DNA of 64,000 nucleotides from Pseudogemmobacter faecipullorum (GCF_020539525.1 NZ_JACDXX010000007.1:62001-126000); one strand, 5' to 3'; positions 10,044 through 18,220 are shown, counted from the first letter of the stretch. Notes: generated by a model from the sequence alone, not told the origin. A program made the numbers and translations.

Positions 10044-10072
10044 GGCCGGGGCGGAGGGGTTCCGCCCCGGCC
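10044..10072 (-). terminator. Strong hairpin between the cupin and FAH genes
   Basis: Perfect 12-bp stem (GGCCGGGGCGGA / TCCGCCCCGGCC) with a 5-nt loop, 13 nt after the cupin stop codon on the minus strand. The following bases are not a clear T-tract, so it may be an attenuator or an mRNA 3'-end stabiliser rather than a full terminator. Confidence 0.5.
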
Positions 10073-10084
10073 ATATGGGCAGGA

Positions 10085-10438
10085 TCAGGCCGAGAAGAAG
10101 GCGTAGATCTTGCGGGTATGTTCGACAATCTCCCAGGTGCCTTTCCAGCCTTTGGGCAGCATGATCGCATCGCCCGGGCCGAGGGTCTTTTTCGTGCCAT
10201 CGACATGGGTCATGACGATTTTGCCCTCGAGGAAATAGCAAAACTCGGCCGCGCCCGAGCGGTCGGCGGTGAACTGGCCCGGGTTGGCCTCCCACAGACC
10301 GATGTCGAGCGTGCCGCAGGGCGAGGTCCAGAGCGATTTTGCCGCTTCCTGCTGACCGGGGGTCAGGGTGGTCGGCTTGTCTTTCATCGCGCCGAGGTCA
10401 ATGCCGGCGAGGCCGGTGAAAACGGAAAGGTCGATCAT
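10085..10438 (-). CDS. Small cupin-domain protein (DUF861 type), 117 aa
   Basis: Single-domain cupin of the DUF861/(S)-ureidoglycine aminohydrolase-like class: GTLDIGLWEANPGQFTAD, AEFCYFLEGKIVMTHVDG, LGPGDAIMLPKGWKGTWEI and VEHTRKIY. The histidine normally in the first motif is not obvious, so metal binding is uncertain. Such proteins commonly accompany gamma-glutamylputrescine oxidase-like enzymes and polyamine ABC transporters, which is the context here (oxidoreductase 70 nt upstream on the same strand). Possible role: binding or processing of an aminoaldehyde or amide intermediate (inference). Confidence 0.8.
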   Translation of the reverse strand: MIDLSVFTGLAGIDLGAMKDKPTTLTPGQQEAAKSLWTSPCGTLDIGLWEANPGQFTADRSGAAEFCYFLEGKIVMTHVDGTKKTLGPGDAIMLPKGWKGTWEIVEHTRKIYAFFSA

Positions 10439-10465
10439 CTGTCAGCTCCGTAGAATATCAGGAAT

Positions 10466-10496
10466 CCGCAGCACCGCACCGGGGTGCGGGCTGCGG
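10466..10496 (-). terminator. GC-rich hairpin between oxidoreductase and cupin genes
   Basis: CCGCAG...CTGCGG outer arms with an inner CCGCACC/GGTGCGG pairing, in the 69-nt gap after the oxidoreductase stop. No T-tract. Probably a processing or attenuation structure inside the operon. Confidence 0.35.
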
Positions 10497-10507
10497 CAGA
10501 ACCGGCC

Positions 10508-11905
10508 TCAGCGGCCGGTCAGCTTATTGGCGAGGGTGGCGAAGGCCGAGGTCTTTTTGCCGCCCGCCCGCGCCTCACGCGCATCAGCCATATGGTAGAG
10601 CTGATACATGCCGTGGATGCCCAGCCAGCGGAAAGGCTCCACCTCCCATTTGCGTGGGCGACGGTTCACCCAGGGCAGAGAGGTGCGGATCGTGTCTTTC
10701 TCGAGCACCAGATCGGCGAGGGTCTGGCCCGAGAAATTCGAGGTCGAGACGCCGAGGCCCACATAGCCCCCGGCCCAGCCGATGCCGGTCTTCGGATCCA
10801 TGCCCGAAGAGGTGCACCAGTCGCGCGGCACGCCGAGCACACCACACCAGGCATGATCAAGCGCAAGACCCCTGGTCTGCGGCAGGATCTTATAAAGAAT
10901 GTCTTTCAGCATCCCGATCGTCGCCGGCTGGGTCACGCCATTGGTGTCGGTCCTGGAGCCGAAACGGTAGGGCACACCGCGCCCGCCCATCGCAATCCGC
11001 CCCTCGCGGGTACGCTGGGCATAGCAATAGGCATGGGCGCCATCAGCGAGCAGCTGGCTGTCTTTCCAGCCGATCTGATCCCAGAGCGCATCGGGCAAAG
11101 GCTCGGTCACGATGATCGCGCTGTTCATCGGGATCCATTCGCGCTCATTGCCGGGGATGCCATGGGTATAGCCCTCGGTGGCACGCACGATCTTCTTCGC
11201 CCGGACCTTGCCGCGCGCCGTGGTCACAAGGCCCTTTTCGATCCGGGTGACCTCGGTCTGTTCATAGATGGTAACGCCGCGTTTTTCGACGACTTTGGCC
11301 AGACCGCGCACCAGTTTGGCGGGCTGAACCCGGGCCACGCCGTGCCGCACCAGCGCGCCATGCGCCCGGTCTACCCTGATCCGCTCCGAGGCCTCGGCCG
11401 CGCCGATCATCTCAAGCCGGGTGGTCGGCACCTGCCAGGACATCGCCTCTTCATAGGATTTCTGCAGCCGGTCGAACTGCGCCGGGCTCTGGGCATAGCT
11501 CAGGCAGTCGGTCATCAGGAAATCGCAGTCGATCCCCTCTTTCTCGGTGACGCGCTGCACTTCGGCGACGGTCGAGCGCAGCTGGCGCTCAAACTCGATC
11601 ACGCCCTCGCGGCTGCCGGTCGAGAGATAGCGGTCGCGGCTCCAGGAAAACTCGCCCGAGCACCAGCCGCCATTGCGCCCCGAGGCGCCATAGCCGGCGA
11701 AATTCTTCTCGACCACGGCGATCTTCAGCGAAGGATCCGCCTCATGCAGATAATAGGCGGTCCACAGGCCGGTGAAACCGGCGCCGACGATACAGATATC
11801 GACCGAAATATCGCCTGGAAGGGCCGGGCGATAGCCGGGCAGCCCCCCCATATCGGCATGCCAGAACGAGACCTCGCCGTTCTTTTTTACATCCATCTGA
11901 GCCAT
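10508..11905 (-). CDS. FAD-dependent oxidoreductase (DAO family, gamma-glutamylputrescine oxidase-like), 465 aa
   Basis: D-amino-acid-oxidase-fold flavoenzyme. The dinucleotide-binding motif is DICIVGAGFTGLWTAYYLHE near residue 30; YGASGRNGGWCSGEF follows, as in PuuB/OrdL-like oxidases, and the C-terminal FAD contact is in GWAGGYVGLGVSTSNFSGQ. Family members oxidise secondary or primary amines such as glutamylated putrescine, releasing H2O2 and an aldehyde. It lies 3 nt downstream of the polyamine ABC ATPase stop, so it is co-transcribed with the importer and fits uptake plus oxidation of a polyamine or amino compound. Substrate assignment is by context. Confidence 0.88.
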   Translation of the reverse strand: MAQMDVKKNGEVSFWHADMGGLPGYRPALPGDISVDICIVGAGFTGLWTAYYLHEADPSLKIAVVEKNFAGYGASGRNGGWCSGEFSWSRDRYLSTGSREGVIEFERQLRSTVAEVQRVTEKEGIDCDFLMTDCLSYAQSPAQFDRLQKSYEEAMSWQVPTTRLEMIGAAEASERIRVDRAHGALVRHGVARVQPAKLVRGLAKVVEKRGVTIYEQTEVTRIEKGLVTTARGKVRAKKIVRATEGYTHGIPGNEREWIPMNSAIIVTEPLPDALWDQIGWKDSQLLADGAHAYCYAQRTREGRIAMGGRGVPYRFGSRTDTNGVTQPATIGMLKDILYKILPQTRGLALDHAWCGVLGVPRDWCTSSGMDPKTGIGWAGGYVGLGVSTSNFSGQTLADLVLEKDTIRTSLPWVNRRPRKWEVEPFRWLGIHGMYQLYHMADAREARAGGKKTSAFATLANKLTGR

Positions 11906-11908
11906 TCC

Positions 11909-13015
11909 TTAATGTCCGCCCTGCGAACCGTCATCGGTCAGAAGCCGTGCGCTATGCGGCGCGAAGGCAATCTCTGCCGCTTCCCCGATGGCAAAGACGC
12001 GCTCGCCCGGGGCCGAGCGTGCCAGCAGCGCCGTGCCATCGGGCAGCGCCACCTCATATTTCATCGCCGAGCCGAGATAGATCGCCTCACGCACCACGCC
12101 CTGGAGCAGATTGCTGCGATCCTCGCGGGTGCCGGTGCCCGGGGCCTGGATGGTCACATCCTCGGGGCGCAGCAGGATCACCTGGGCGCCGCTGCCCTGG
12201 GGCCTGCCCGCTGCCAGAACGCGCTGGCCCGAGACCATCAGAGCGGTATGATCGCCCGCCGCCTCATGCGAACCGCGCAGCACCGAGCTTTCGCCGATGA
12301 ACTGGCCCACAAACAGGGTGGCGGGGTTCTGATAGAGCTCATGCCCGGTGCCGACCTGCTCGATCCGGCCCTTGTTGAAAATGGCGATCCGGTCCGACAG
12401 CACCAGCGCCTCTTCCTGATCATGGGTCACATAGACAAAGGTCGAGCCCATCTCGCGGTGAATGCGGCGGATCTCGAGCTGCAGCACTTCGCGCAGCTTC
12501 TTATCCAGCGCGCCGAGCGGCTCATCCATCAGCAGCACGCCGGGATTGAACACCATGGCCCGGGCGAGGGCGACACGCTGCTGCTGGCCGCCCGAAAGCT
12601 CGGAAGGATAGCGATGCGCGAAAGCCTCAAGATGCACCTTGGCCAGGGCCTCTTTCACCCGTTTTTCGCATTCGGCCCTGGCCACGCCGCGCTGGCGCAG
12701 CGGATAGGCGACGTTTTTGGCCACGGTCATATGCGGGAACAAAGCGTAATGCTGGAACACCACACCGATATTGCGCTTATGCGAGGGCACATTGGAGATC
12801 GGCCGGTCGCCCATCCGGATCTCGCCTTGCGAGAGATCGGTAAAACCGGCGATCAGGTTCAGCGTGGTGGTCTTGCCCGAGCCCGACGGCCCGAGGAAAG
12901 AGATGAACTCTCCCGGCTGGACCTGAAGCGAGACATTATCCAGCGCGGTGAAGCTGCCGTAGAATTTCGAACAGCCGTCGATATGGATGCTTGCGCCTTT
13001 GGGTGACTGGGTCAT
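11909..13015 (-). CDS. potA: Polyamine/spermidine-type ABC transporter ATPase (PotA-like)
   Basis: ABC ATPase that powers import. Seen: Walker A GPSGSGKTTT, Q-loop region, signature LSGGQQQRVALARA, Walker B VLLMDEPLGALD and H-loop VTHDQEEAL, followed by a C-terminal TOBE-type regulatory domain (ILLRPEDVTIQ) typical of PotA and related MalK-like subunits. Length (368 aa) fits PotA. The start ATG overlaps the stop of the upstream permease gene by 4 nt (13012-13015). The specific substrate (putrescine, spermidine or another amine) is inferred from the amine oxidase downstream. Confidence 0.9.
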   Translation of the reverse strand: MTQSPKGASIHIDGCSKFYGSFTALDNVSLQVQPGEFISFLGPSGSGKTTTLNLIAGFTDLSQGEIRMGDRPISNVPSHKRNIGVVFQHYALFPHMTVAKNVAYPLRQRGVARAECEKRVKEALAKVHLEAFAHRYPSELSGGQQQRVALARAMVFNPGVLLMDEPLGALDKKLREVLQLEIRRIHREMGSTFVYVTHDQEEALVLSDRIAIFNKGRIEQVGTGHELYQNPATLFVGQFIGESSVLRGSHEAAGDHTALMVSGQRVLAAGRPQGSGAQVILLRPEDVTIQAPGTGTREDRSNLLQGVVREAIYLGSAMKYEVALPDGTALLARSAPGERVFAIGEAAEIAFAPHSARLLTDDGSQGGH

Positions 13016-13806
13016 GCTTTACGTCCCTTACGGGTGCCGAAGATCAGCGCGAGGCCGATGACGACAGTGGTGGTCAGGAAGATCAGTGAGCCGACAGCCG
13101 CCACGGTCGGGTCAGCGTCACGGGTCATCGATGAGAAGATCTGCACCGGCAGGGTCTTGAGCTGCGGGCTGGTGATGAAGAGCGAGACGATGACCTCATC
13201 AAAGGAAGTGACGAAGGCAAAGAGCGCGCCCGACAGGATGCCCGGCAGGATCAGCGGCAAAGTGACGGTGAAGAAAGTGGTCAGCTTTGAGGCGCCGAGC
13301 GAGGCAGCGGCGGTCTCGAGACGCTGGTCAAAGACCGCAAGGTTGGCGCCGACTGCGATCAGCACGAAGGGCACGGCCAGCAGGGTATGGGCGAAGATAT
13401 AGCCGGTCCAGGTGCCGACGAGGCTGGTGTTGAGGTAAACTGCGTAAATCCCCACTGCGAGCACAACGCCCGGCACCACCATCGGCGTGATCAGCAGCGC
13501 CCGGATCAGCCCCGAGAACCGCGATTTCATCCGGTCGAGGCCAATCGCGGCCATGGTGCCAAAAACCGTGGCAACCAGCGAGACGATCAGCGCCAGTTTC
13601 AGCGAGGTGATGAAACTGTCAAACCACTGCGGATTGGTGAAGAAATTCGCATACCATTTCAGCGAATAGCCCGAAGGCGGGAAGGCCAGCGATTTCTTCT
13701 CGGCGAATGACATCGGCACCACCACGAGGGTCGGGGCCATCAGCCAGAGCGCGATCAGAAGGCAGGTCAGGCCAAGCAGCAGCCTGCCGGGGTTAAAGCG
13801 TTTCAT
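13012..13806 (-). CDS. potC: ABC transporter permease, PotC-like, 264 aa
   Basis: Inner-membrane permease of the PotC group: an N-terminal helix (LLLGLTCLLIALWLMAPTLV), about six hydrophobic segments, and the EAA loop ETAAASLGASKLTTFFTVTLPLILPG that contacts the ATPase. It overlaps the upstream permease by 4 nt and the downstream ATPase by 4 nt, giving tight translational coupling. Works with the PotB-like subunit as the membrane channel of the importer. Confidence 0.9.
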   Translation of the reverse strand: MKRFNPGRLLLGLTCLLIALWLMAPTLVVVPMSFAEKKSLAFPPSGYSLKWYANFFTNPQWFDSFITSLKLALIVSLVATVFGTMAAIGLDRMKSRFSGLIRALLITPMVVPGVVLAVGIYAVYLNTSLVGTWTGYIFAHTLLAVPFVLIAVGANLAVFDQRLETAAASLGASKLTTFFTVTLPLILPGILSGALFAFVTSFDEVIVSLFITSPQLKTLPVQIFSSMTRDADPTVAAVGSLIFLTTTVVIGLALIFGTRKGRKA

Positions 13807-14651
13807 CGGCTGCCTCCGCTCATCTTGTATTTCGTGCGCATCAGCGGCGCGGCCAGCGCCAGCAGGCCAAAGGTTGCCACCAGCAGCACCACACCCATTG
13901 CGCCGCCCCGGCCCCAGTTCAGCAGCGACAGAACCTGTTGCTGTACCAGCGTCGAGAGCATCGAGCTTTGCGAACCGCCGAGCAGCAGCGGTGTGATGTA
14001 GAAGCCAAGCGCCAGGATGAAGACGATGGTTGCCCCGGCAAAGACCCCGGGCAGCGAGAGCGGCAGATAGACCTGGAAGAAGGTTTTGACCGGATGGGCG
14101 CCAAGGCTCTTGGCGGCCTGGATCAGCCGCAGATCAATGCCGCGCATCACCGCGTAAAGCGGCATGATCATGAAGGGCAGCAGCACCTGGGTCATGCCGA
14201 TGGTGACTCCCAGCTGGGTGCGGATCAGCTTGACCTTGTCAAAGCCCATCGCCACCAGGGTTTTATTGATGACGCCGCTGTCCTGCAGCAGGATCACCCA
14301 GGCGAGGGTGCGCACCACGCCCGAGACCCAGAACGGCACCAGCACGCACATGATCAGGATCAGCTTCAGCCGCGGCCCTGCGACCGACATGGCGAAAGCA
14401 TAGGGATAGGCCACCAGCACACAGCAGAGCGTGACCACGGCGGCGATGCGGAAGGTGCGGATCAGCACGGTGATATTCACCGGGGTGTTGAAGAACCAGA
14501 TGTAGTTCTGCAGCCCGGGTTCGGGCTCGGAAAAACTGCGCAGGATGACCGTGCCCAGCGGCACAGCCATCACAAGGATCAGCACTGCAAGGGCCGGCAG
14601 GATCAGCAAAGCCGGGCTGCCGAGCAGGCGTGAGACGGGAGATGAAGACAT
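13803..14651 (-). CDS. potB: ABC transporter permease, PotB-like, 282 aa
   Basis: Inner-membrane permease of the PotB/PotH group: an N-terminal helix (ALLILPALAVLILVMAVPLGT), six predicted transmembrane segments and the EAA loop IQAAKSLGAHPVKTFFQVYLPLSLPG. A very strong GGAGGAG ribosome-binding site precedes the ATG, consistent with re-initiation of translation after the structured 266-nt gap that separates it from the binding-protein gene. Confidence 0.9.
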   Translation of the reverse strand: MSSSPVSRLLGSPALLILPALAVLILVMAVPLGTVILRSFSEPEPGLQNYIWFFNTPVNITVLIRTFRIAAVVTLCCVLVAYPYAFAMSVAGPRLKLILIMCVLVPFWVSGVVRTLAWVILLQDSGVINKTLVAMGFDKVKLIRTQLGVTIGMTQVLLPFMIMPLYAVMRGIDLRLIQAAKSLGAHPVKTFFQVYLPLSLPGVFAGATIVFILALGFYITPLLLGGSQSSMLSTLVQQQVLSLLNWGRGGAMGVVLLVATFGLLALAAPLMRTKYKMSGGSR

Positions 14652-14717
14652 AATCTCCTCCAGGCGGGGGAAGGGAAAGAAGAAGAAGGAGGCGGAGCAC
14701 TGGCGGGCAGCAGATCC

Positions 14718-14795
14718 GGCAGGCGAGGGACAGGAGGGACAGGCAGGGTTTCTGACAGGCGGAGGGACAGGCGGACAGCTGGGGCAGGCAGGCTG
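14718..14795. repeat. Degenerate short GGGACAGG-type repeats
   Basis: Within the gap between binding-protein and permease genes the plus strand carries several imperfect copies of (A)GGGACAGGC / GACAGGCGG. They are not exact tandem copies. Function unknown; possibly a purine-rich unstructured spacer. Confidence 0.4.
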
Positions 14796-14828
14796 CCAAA
14801 GCGGCTCAAGGGCGGCAGGGCAGCCGAG

Positions 14829-14900
14829 CCCCGGGGTGCATTCACACGCGCGCCCCGGGGTCGTTATCAGGACGGGCGGAGCCGGTCATCGGCCCCGCCC
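14829..14900 (-). promoter_or_regulatory. Two stem-loops after the binding-protein gene
   Basis: One hairpin pairs CCCCGGGGTGC (from 14829) with GCGCCCCGGGG; a second pairs GGGCGGAGCCG with CGGCCCCGCCC (about 14874-14900). Neither has a T-tract. Hairpins at this place in ABC operons typically stabilise the abundant binding-protein mRNA and lower expression of the downstream permeases; that role is inferred. Confidence 0.5.
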
Positions 14901-14917
14901 GAGACATCCCGGGGGGC

Positions 14918-15988
14918 TTAGTTCCCGGCGATGAATTCGGCCCATTTCTGGGTAAATTCGTCGTAATTCTCGACCCAGAAAGCAACGTTCTGATTATAGG
15001 CCAGTGCCTGTTTTTCCGGGGTGTTGGTCATGAAGGAAGCGGTCAGCTCATCGACACTGGGCTTTGCATCGGTGTTGATCGGCGAGTAGGAGGTCTGCTC
15101 GGCCATGATCGTCTGCGCCTCGACGCCGAGGTAATAGTTGATCAGCGCATAGGCGGCATCGGGGTCTTTGGCTCCGACCGGAATGGTGATCTGGTCTTTG
15201 ACCACCACCCAGTCCTGCCAGACCGGCTCATAATTGGCGCCATTTTCCAGCGCGCCTTTGCCACGGCCCGACCAGACCATGACCATATCCACCTCACCGG
15301 ATTCGATCATCTGCTGGCTTTCGGCGCCGGTGGTCCACATCACCAGATCATCGCGCATCGAGCGCCATTTGTTCAGGCCACGGTCGATATCTGCGGGGAA
15401 CAGATCCTCTTTCGCCACGCCGTCATTGAGCAGGGCAAGCTCGACCATAAAGCCTTCGGCATCGGCATAACCCGGGATGCCTCGCGTGCCGGGGAATTTC
15501 TCGGTATCGAAGAAGTCAGCCCAGGAAGCGGGGCCGTTCTCTGGCCATTTGTCCTTATTATAGAGGAACATAACGGCGTAGTTCATCGCGGGAACCGAGC
15601 ATTCCCCGACCTGGCCCTCGGGGACTTTCGAAATATCGAGCTTCGAGAAATCGAGCTTCTGGAACAGGGTGCCGCAATGGACATAGGGCATGTAATCGCC
15701 GGTATCGACGACATCCCAGAGCACATTTCCGGCCTCAACCTGGGCCTGGATCTTGGCCGATTCCGTCGGGCCGTCCGAGAGCAGCGTGACGCCGGTCTTG
15801 TCGGCAAAGCCCTGCAGCGAGGCGATCTGACCATCCTGATAGATGCCGCCATAGGAAACGAAGGTCAGGGTCTTGCCCGCCAGTGAGCCCTCGGCGGCTT
15901 CGCCTGCGACCGGGCCTTCGGCCAGGGCGGGCAGAGCAGAGCTGGCCATAAGTGCGAGCAGGGCGCCGGTCAGGTAGGTGGTCTTCAT
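14918..15988 (-). CDS. ABC transporter periplasmic substrate-binding protein (PotD/PotF family), 356 aa
   Basis: Periplasmic binding protein that delivers the substrate to the downstream permeases. A clear Sec signal peptide (MKTTYLTGALLALMASSALPALA) is followed by GKTLTFVSYGGIYQDGQIASL, the N-lobe start of the COG0687 spermidine/putrescine-binding group. The hinge region and C-lobe (NYYLGVEAQTIMAEQTSYSPIN) are complete. First structural gene of the operon, separated from the permeases by two stem-loops. The preceding regulator gene is 75 nt upstream on the same strand. Confidence 0.88.
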   Translation of the reverse strand: MKTTYLTGALLALMASSALPALAEGPVAGEAAEGSLAGKTLTFVSYGGIYQDGQIASLQGFADKTGVTLLSDGPTESAKIQAQVEAGNVLWDVVDTGDYMPYVHCGTLFQKLDFSKLDISKVPEGQVGECSVPAMNYAVMFLYNKDKWPENGPASWADFFDTEKFPGTRGIPGYADAEGFMVELALLNDGVAKEDLFPADIDRGLNKWRSMRDDLVMWTTGAESQQMIESGEVDMVMVWSGRGKGALENGANYEPVWQDWVVVKDQITIPVGAKDPDAAYALINYYLGVEAQTIMAEQTSYSPINTDAKPSVDELTASFMTNTPEKQALAYNQNVAFWVENYDEFTQKWAEFIAGN

Positions 15989-16063
15989 GTTAATCTCCCG
16001 GTTGATGGGTAAATGTCGCGCGCTCGGCCGGTTCTTCCGGCCCTGTGGCTCAGGCCCGGCCCT

Positions 16064-16756
16064 TCAGGGGCGGGGCCTGCTTTCGGTCTCGTGATCTTCC
16101 TCATCGTCGGGCTCTGGACGAAAGCCGGCCAGATACCCGGGCGAGGAGGTCGGGGGTGAGGTGATGAACAGCACCGAGGTTGCGCCTTCAGCGGCATTGG
16201 CCACCCGGTGCGGCACCGAAGACATGAATTCGATGCAATCCCCGGCATCAAGCTGATAGCTCTCGGGGCCGAGCTCGATCAGGGCTTTGCCGGTGAGCAC
16301 GAGGATCATCTCATGGCTGTCCCCATGGGTATACTGATCCGGCCCGGTCGAGCCGCCGGGGGCGAATTCCGAGACATAGCTCTCGAAAGTGGTCAGTGGC
16401 CGGCGCGAGATCAGCATCTTGCGATGGCCTTCAAGCTCGGGCAGTGCCGGGCGTTCGGCGCGGCGCAGCACCGGATCGCGGCTGATCTCGGCGGCGGCGA
16501 AGAGCTCCGAGATCGAGCAGCCAAAGCAATTGGCCAGCCGCATCAGCGAGGAGGTGCTGGCCCCGCTCAGCCCGCGCTCGACCTGGCTGAGAAAGCTGGC
16601 AGAGGTGCCGGTGGCCTCGGCCACCTGGCGCAGGGAATAGCCGCTGGCCTTGCGCAGCTGGCGCAGCTTTGCTGCAAGCCGGTTGCGGGTCTCGGCCTCA
16701 TCCGCGACATCCGGTCCGCCGTGCTGCGGCGTGCTGTCATGCATATCCTGCGCCAT
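16064..16756 (-). CDS. XRE-family regulator with C-terminal cupin domain (PuuR-like), 230 aa
   Basis: Transcription factor with an N-terminal helix-turn-helix (residues about 28-85: LRQLRKASGYSLRQVAEATG, SASFLSQVERGLSG) and a C-terminal cupin sensing domain (about 125-215: HGDSHEMILVLTGKALIELG and LDAGDCIEFMSSVPHRVANA). PuuR-type regulators repress polyamine import and degradation genes and are relieved by the polyamine. It lies upstream of and co-directional with the binding-protein/permease/oxidoreductase operon, so autoregulation plus operon control is likely. GGAGG lies 10 nt upstream of the start. An AT-rich palindromic region lies further upstream (16.85-16.96 kb). Confidence 0.88.
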   Translation of the reverse strand: MAQDMHDSTPQHGGPDVADEAETRNRLAAKLRQLRKASGYSLRQVAEATGTSASFLSQVERGLSGASTSSLMRLANCFGCSISELFAAAEISRDPVLRRAERPALPELEGHRKMLISRRPLTTFESYVSEFAPGGSTGPDQYTHGDSHEMILVLTGKALIELGPESYQLDAGDCIEFMSSVPHRVANAAEGATSVLFITSPPTSSPGYLAGFRPEPDDEEDHETESRPRP

Positions 16757-16859
16757 AAATGACGTGCCTCCCCCCGTTTCTGTCGGCTGCGTTCCCCTGA
16801 CCCTCGCCTAGGCCGCGCGGCATTCTCTGGCCGCGTCTGAGTGACGCACTGTACAATTG

Positions 16860-16875
16860 TTAAGTAGACCTTAAC
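16860..16875. promoter_or_regulatory. TTAA-N7-TTAAC motif (CtrA-box-like) and inverted repeat
   Basis: The sequence reads TTAA, seven bases, TTAAC, which equals the full consensus of the alphaproteobacterial cell-cycle regulator CtrA. The same bases also form the small inverted repeat TTAAG-TAGAC-CTTAA, so it might instead be a half operator for the neighbouring XRE-cupin regulator. It sits about 105 bp upstream of that regulator's start. Confidence 0.4.
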
Positions 16876-16918
16876 GTCAGTGCAACGATTCGTGCAATCA
16901 TGGTTTTCTGATTTTTGA

Positions 16919-16960
16919 TCATATTTAATTACCGTTTAAAAACAGTAATTTAAAATATGA
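16919..16960. repeat. Large AT-rich near-perfect palindrome (42 bp)
   Basis: TCATATTT at 16919-16926 pairs with AAATATGA at 16953-16960, and inside it AATTAC (16927-16932) pairs with GTAATT (16945-16950) and GTTT with AAAC around a 2-nt centre. Only a few positions break the dyad. It lies in the most AT-rich stretch of the window, upstream of the XRE-cupin regulator and downstream of mnmH. Likely a DNA-binding site; function unknown. The remaining bases of this 329-nt intergenic region show no gene. Confidence 0.6.
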
Positions 16961-17085
16961 TGCGCGCTGTTTTCCCTCAGTTCTCCCGGCCTCTGAACAG
17001 CACAGAACCGGATTTCTGTCCCGGCAGCAGCCGCTGCAGCCTGCAAAGGGAGCGGGCCGGGAGCGGGATCAGGCCAGTTCTGGCG

Positions 17086-18150
17086 TTAGCCGGCCGGGCT
17101 GAGGCGCAGGGTCAGCGCCGCGATTTTGGCGGCAAGGCCGGGCAGATCGGCGCTGGCCAGCGATCCGGCCTCCAGCAGGTGGCGCGGGGTTTCGACCCGG
17201 GCGCGGTGGCGGGTATAGCGCGGATCGTAATGATGCCGGATCAGCCCCGCGGCCAGAGCCTCAAAATCGCCCGCCGCCATGGCAGCCTGCCAGTCGGCAA
17301 TGCGTCTGGCGGGCTGCCAGGGGCGAAGCGCCTCTAGGATCTGCAGCAGCCGTGCCGGGTCGGCGACGACATCAGCATAGGCCCGGGCGAGATAGCGGGC
17401 GCGTTCGGCCTCGCTGACCTGCAGCTCAATGCGCGGCGCGGCGCACATCGCCCGCCACAGACCCGGCGGCAAGCGGCGCTCACCGATCTGTGCGCTTTCG
17501 GCCTCGATCACCACCGGGCGTGCCGGATCAAGCGCGGCCATGGCCACGGCCAGCCGACCCTCAAAGCAGCGCTGCCCCGGCTGTTCGCCCATCGCGCCAA
17601 ACAGCGAGCCGCGATGCCCGGCCAGCCCCTCAAGATCGAGCACCTGCAGGCCATGCCCCGGCAGCAGTTTCAGAAGATCGGTCTTCGCCGTGCCGGTATT
17701 GCCGTCGAGCAGCACCACCGGTGCCAGGAAGTCGCGCTCATAAAGCGCCTGGACCACCTGGCCCCGCCAGGCCTTATAACCGCCGCCCAGCAGTGAGACC
17801 CGCCAGCCGATCTGGCTGAGGATCGTTGCGAATGAGCCTGAGCGCTGGCCGCCGCGCCAGCAATAGACCAGCGGCTTCCAGCCACCGGGCCGGTCGGCGA
17901 GCGGCCCGAGCAGATGGCGCGCCGCATTCTGCGCCACCAGCGCCGCCCCCAGCTTGCGCGCGGTAAAGGGCGAGACCTGTTTATAGATGGTGCCGACCTC
18001 GGCGCGTTCGGCATCGCTCAGCACCGGCAGGCTGATCGCGCCCGGCAGGTGATCCTCGGCAAATTCCGCCGGTGAGCGGACGTCGATAATCTCATCAAAC
18101 CCGTGGGTCAGCGGGTCGGAAACCGAGGAAAGGGTAAACTGCATGGTCAT
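17086..18150 (-). CDS. mnmH: tRNA 2-selenouridine synthase (MnmH/SelU/YbbB), 354 aa
   Basis: Uses selenophosphate from SelD to replace sulfur of 2-thiouridine at the tRNA wobble position through a geranylated intermediate. Seen: an N-terminal rhodanese domain with catalytic Cys97 in VYCWRGGQRSGSFA, the same position as in E. coli, followed by a P-loop-type motif LLDGNTGTAKTDLL and a helical C-terminal part with IEAESAQIGERRLP. Length matches the family. No strong ribosome-binding site is seen before the ATG; MQFTLSS two codons in is an alternative. It gives a second selenium-using pathway next to the selenocysteine genes. Confidence 0.95.
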   Translation of the reverse strand: MTMQFTLSSVSDPLTHGFDEIIDVRSPAEFAEDHLPGAISLPVLSDAERAEVGTIYKQVSPFTARKLGAALVAQNAARHLLGPLADRPGGWKPLVYCWRGGQRSGSFATILSQIGWRVSLLGGGYKAWRGQVVQALYERDFLAPVVLLDGNTGTAKTDLLKLLPGHGLQVLDLEGLAGHRGSLFGAMGEQPGQRCFEGRLAVAMAALDPARPVVIEAESAQIGERRLPPGLWRAMCAAPRIELQVSEAERARYLARAYADVVADPARLLQILEALRPWQPARRIADWQAAMAAGDFEALAAGLIRHHYDPRYTRHRARVETPRHLLEAGSLASADLPGLAAKIAALTLRLSPAG

Positions 18151-18201
18151 TCAGGCGGCCGGAGCGGGAGAAGGAAAACGCCCCTCAGCCTGAGGAGTGC
18201 G

Positions 18202-18220
18202 GCAAAGCGGATCGCTTTGC
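18202..18220. repeat. Perfect inverted repeat upstream of mnmH
   Basis: GCAAAGCG and CGCTTTGC around a 3-nt spacer, 52 bp upstream of the mnmH start. It could be an operator or a short hairpin in the leader. A nearby GC hairpin (CGCCGGGG 18241-18248 with CCCCGGCG 18262-18269) follows the upstream binding-protein gene. Confidence 0.45.

Noticed and set aside
10484-13006. 840-codon open frame on the plus strand opposite the oxidoreductase and ATPase genes
   Set aside because: It is antisense to two well-recognised genes, its translation is His/Arg/Gly-rich low complexity without family motifs, and such frames are expected in high-GC DNA.
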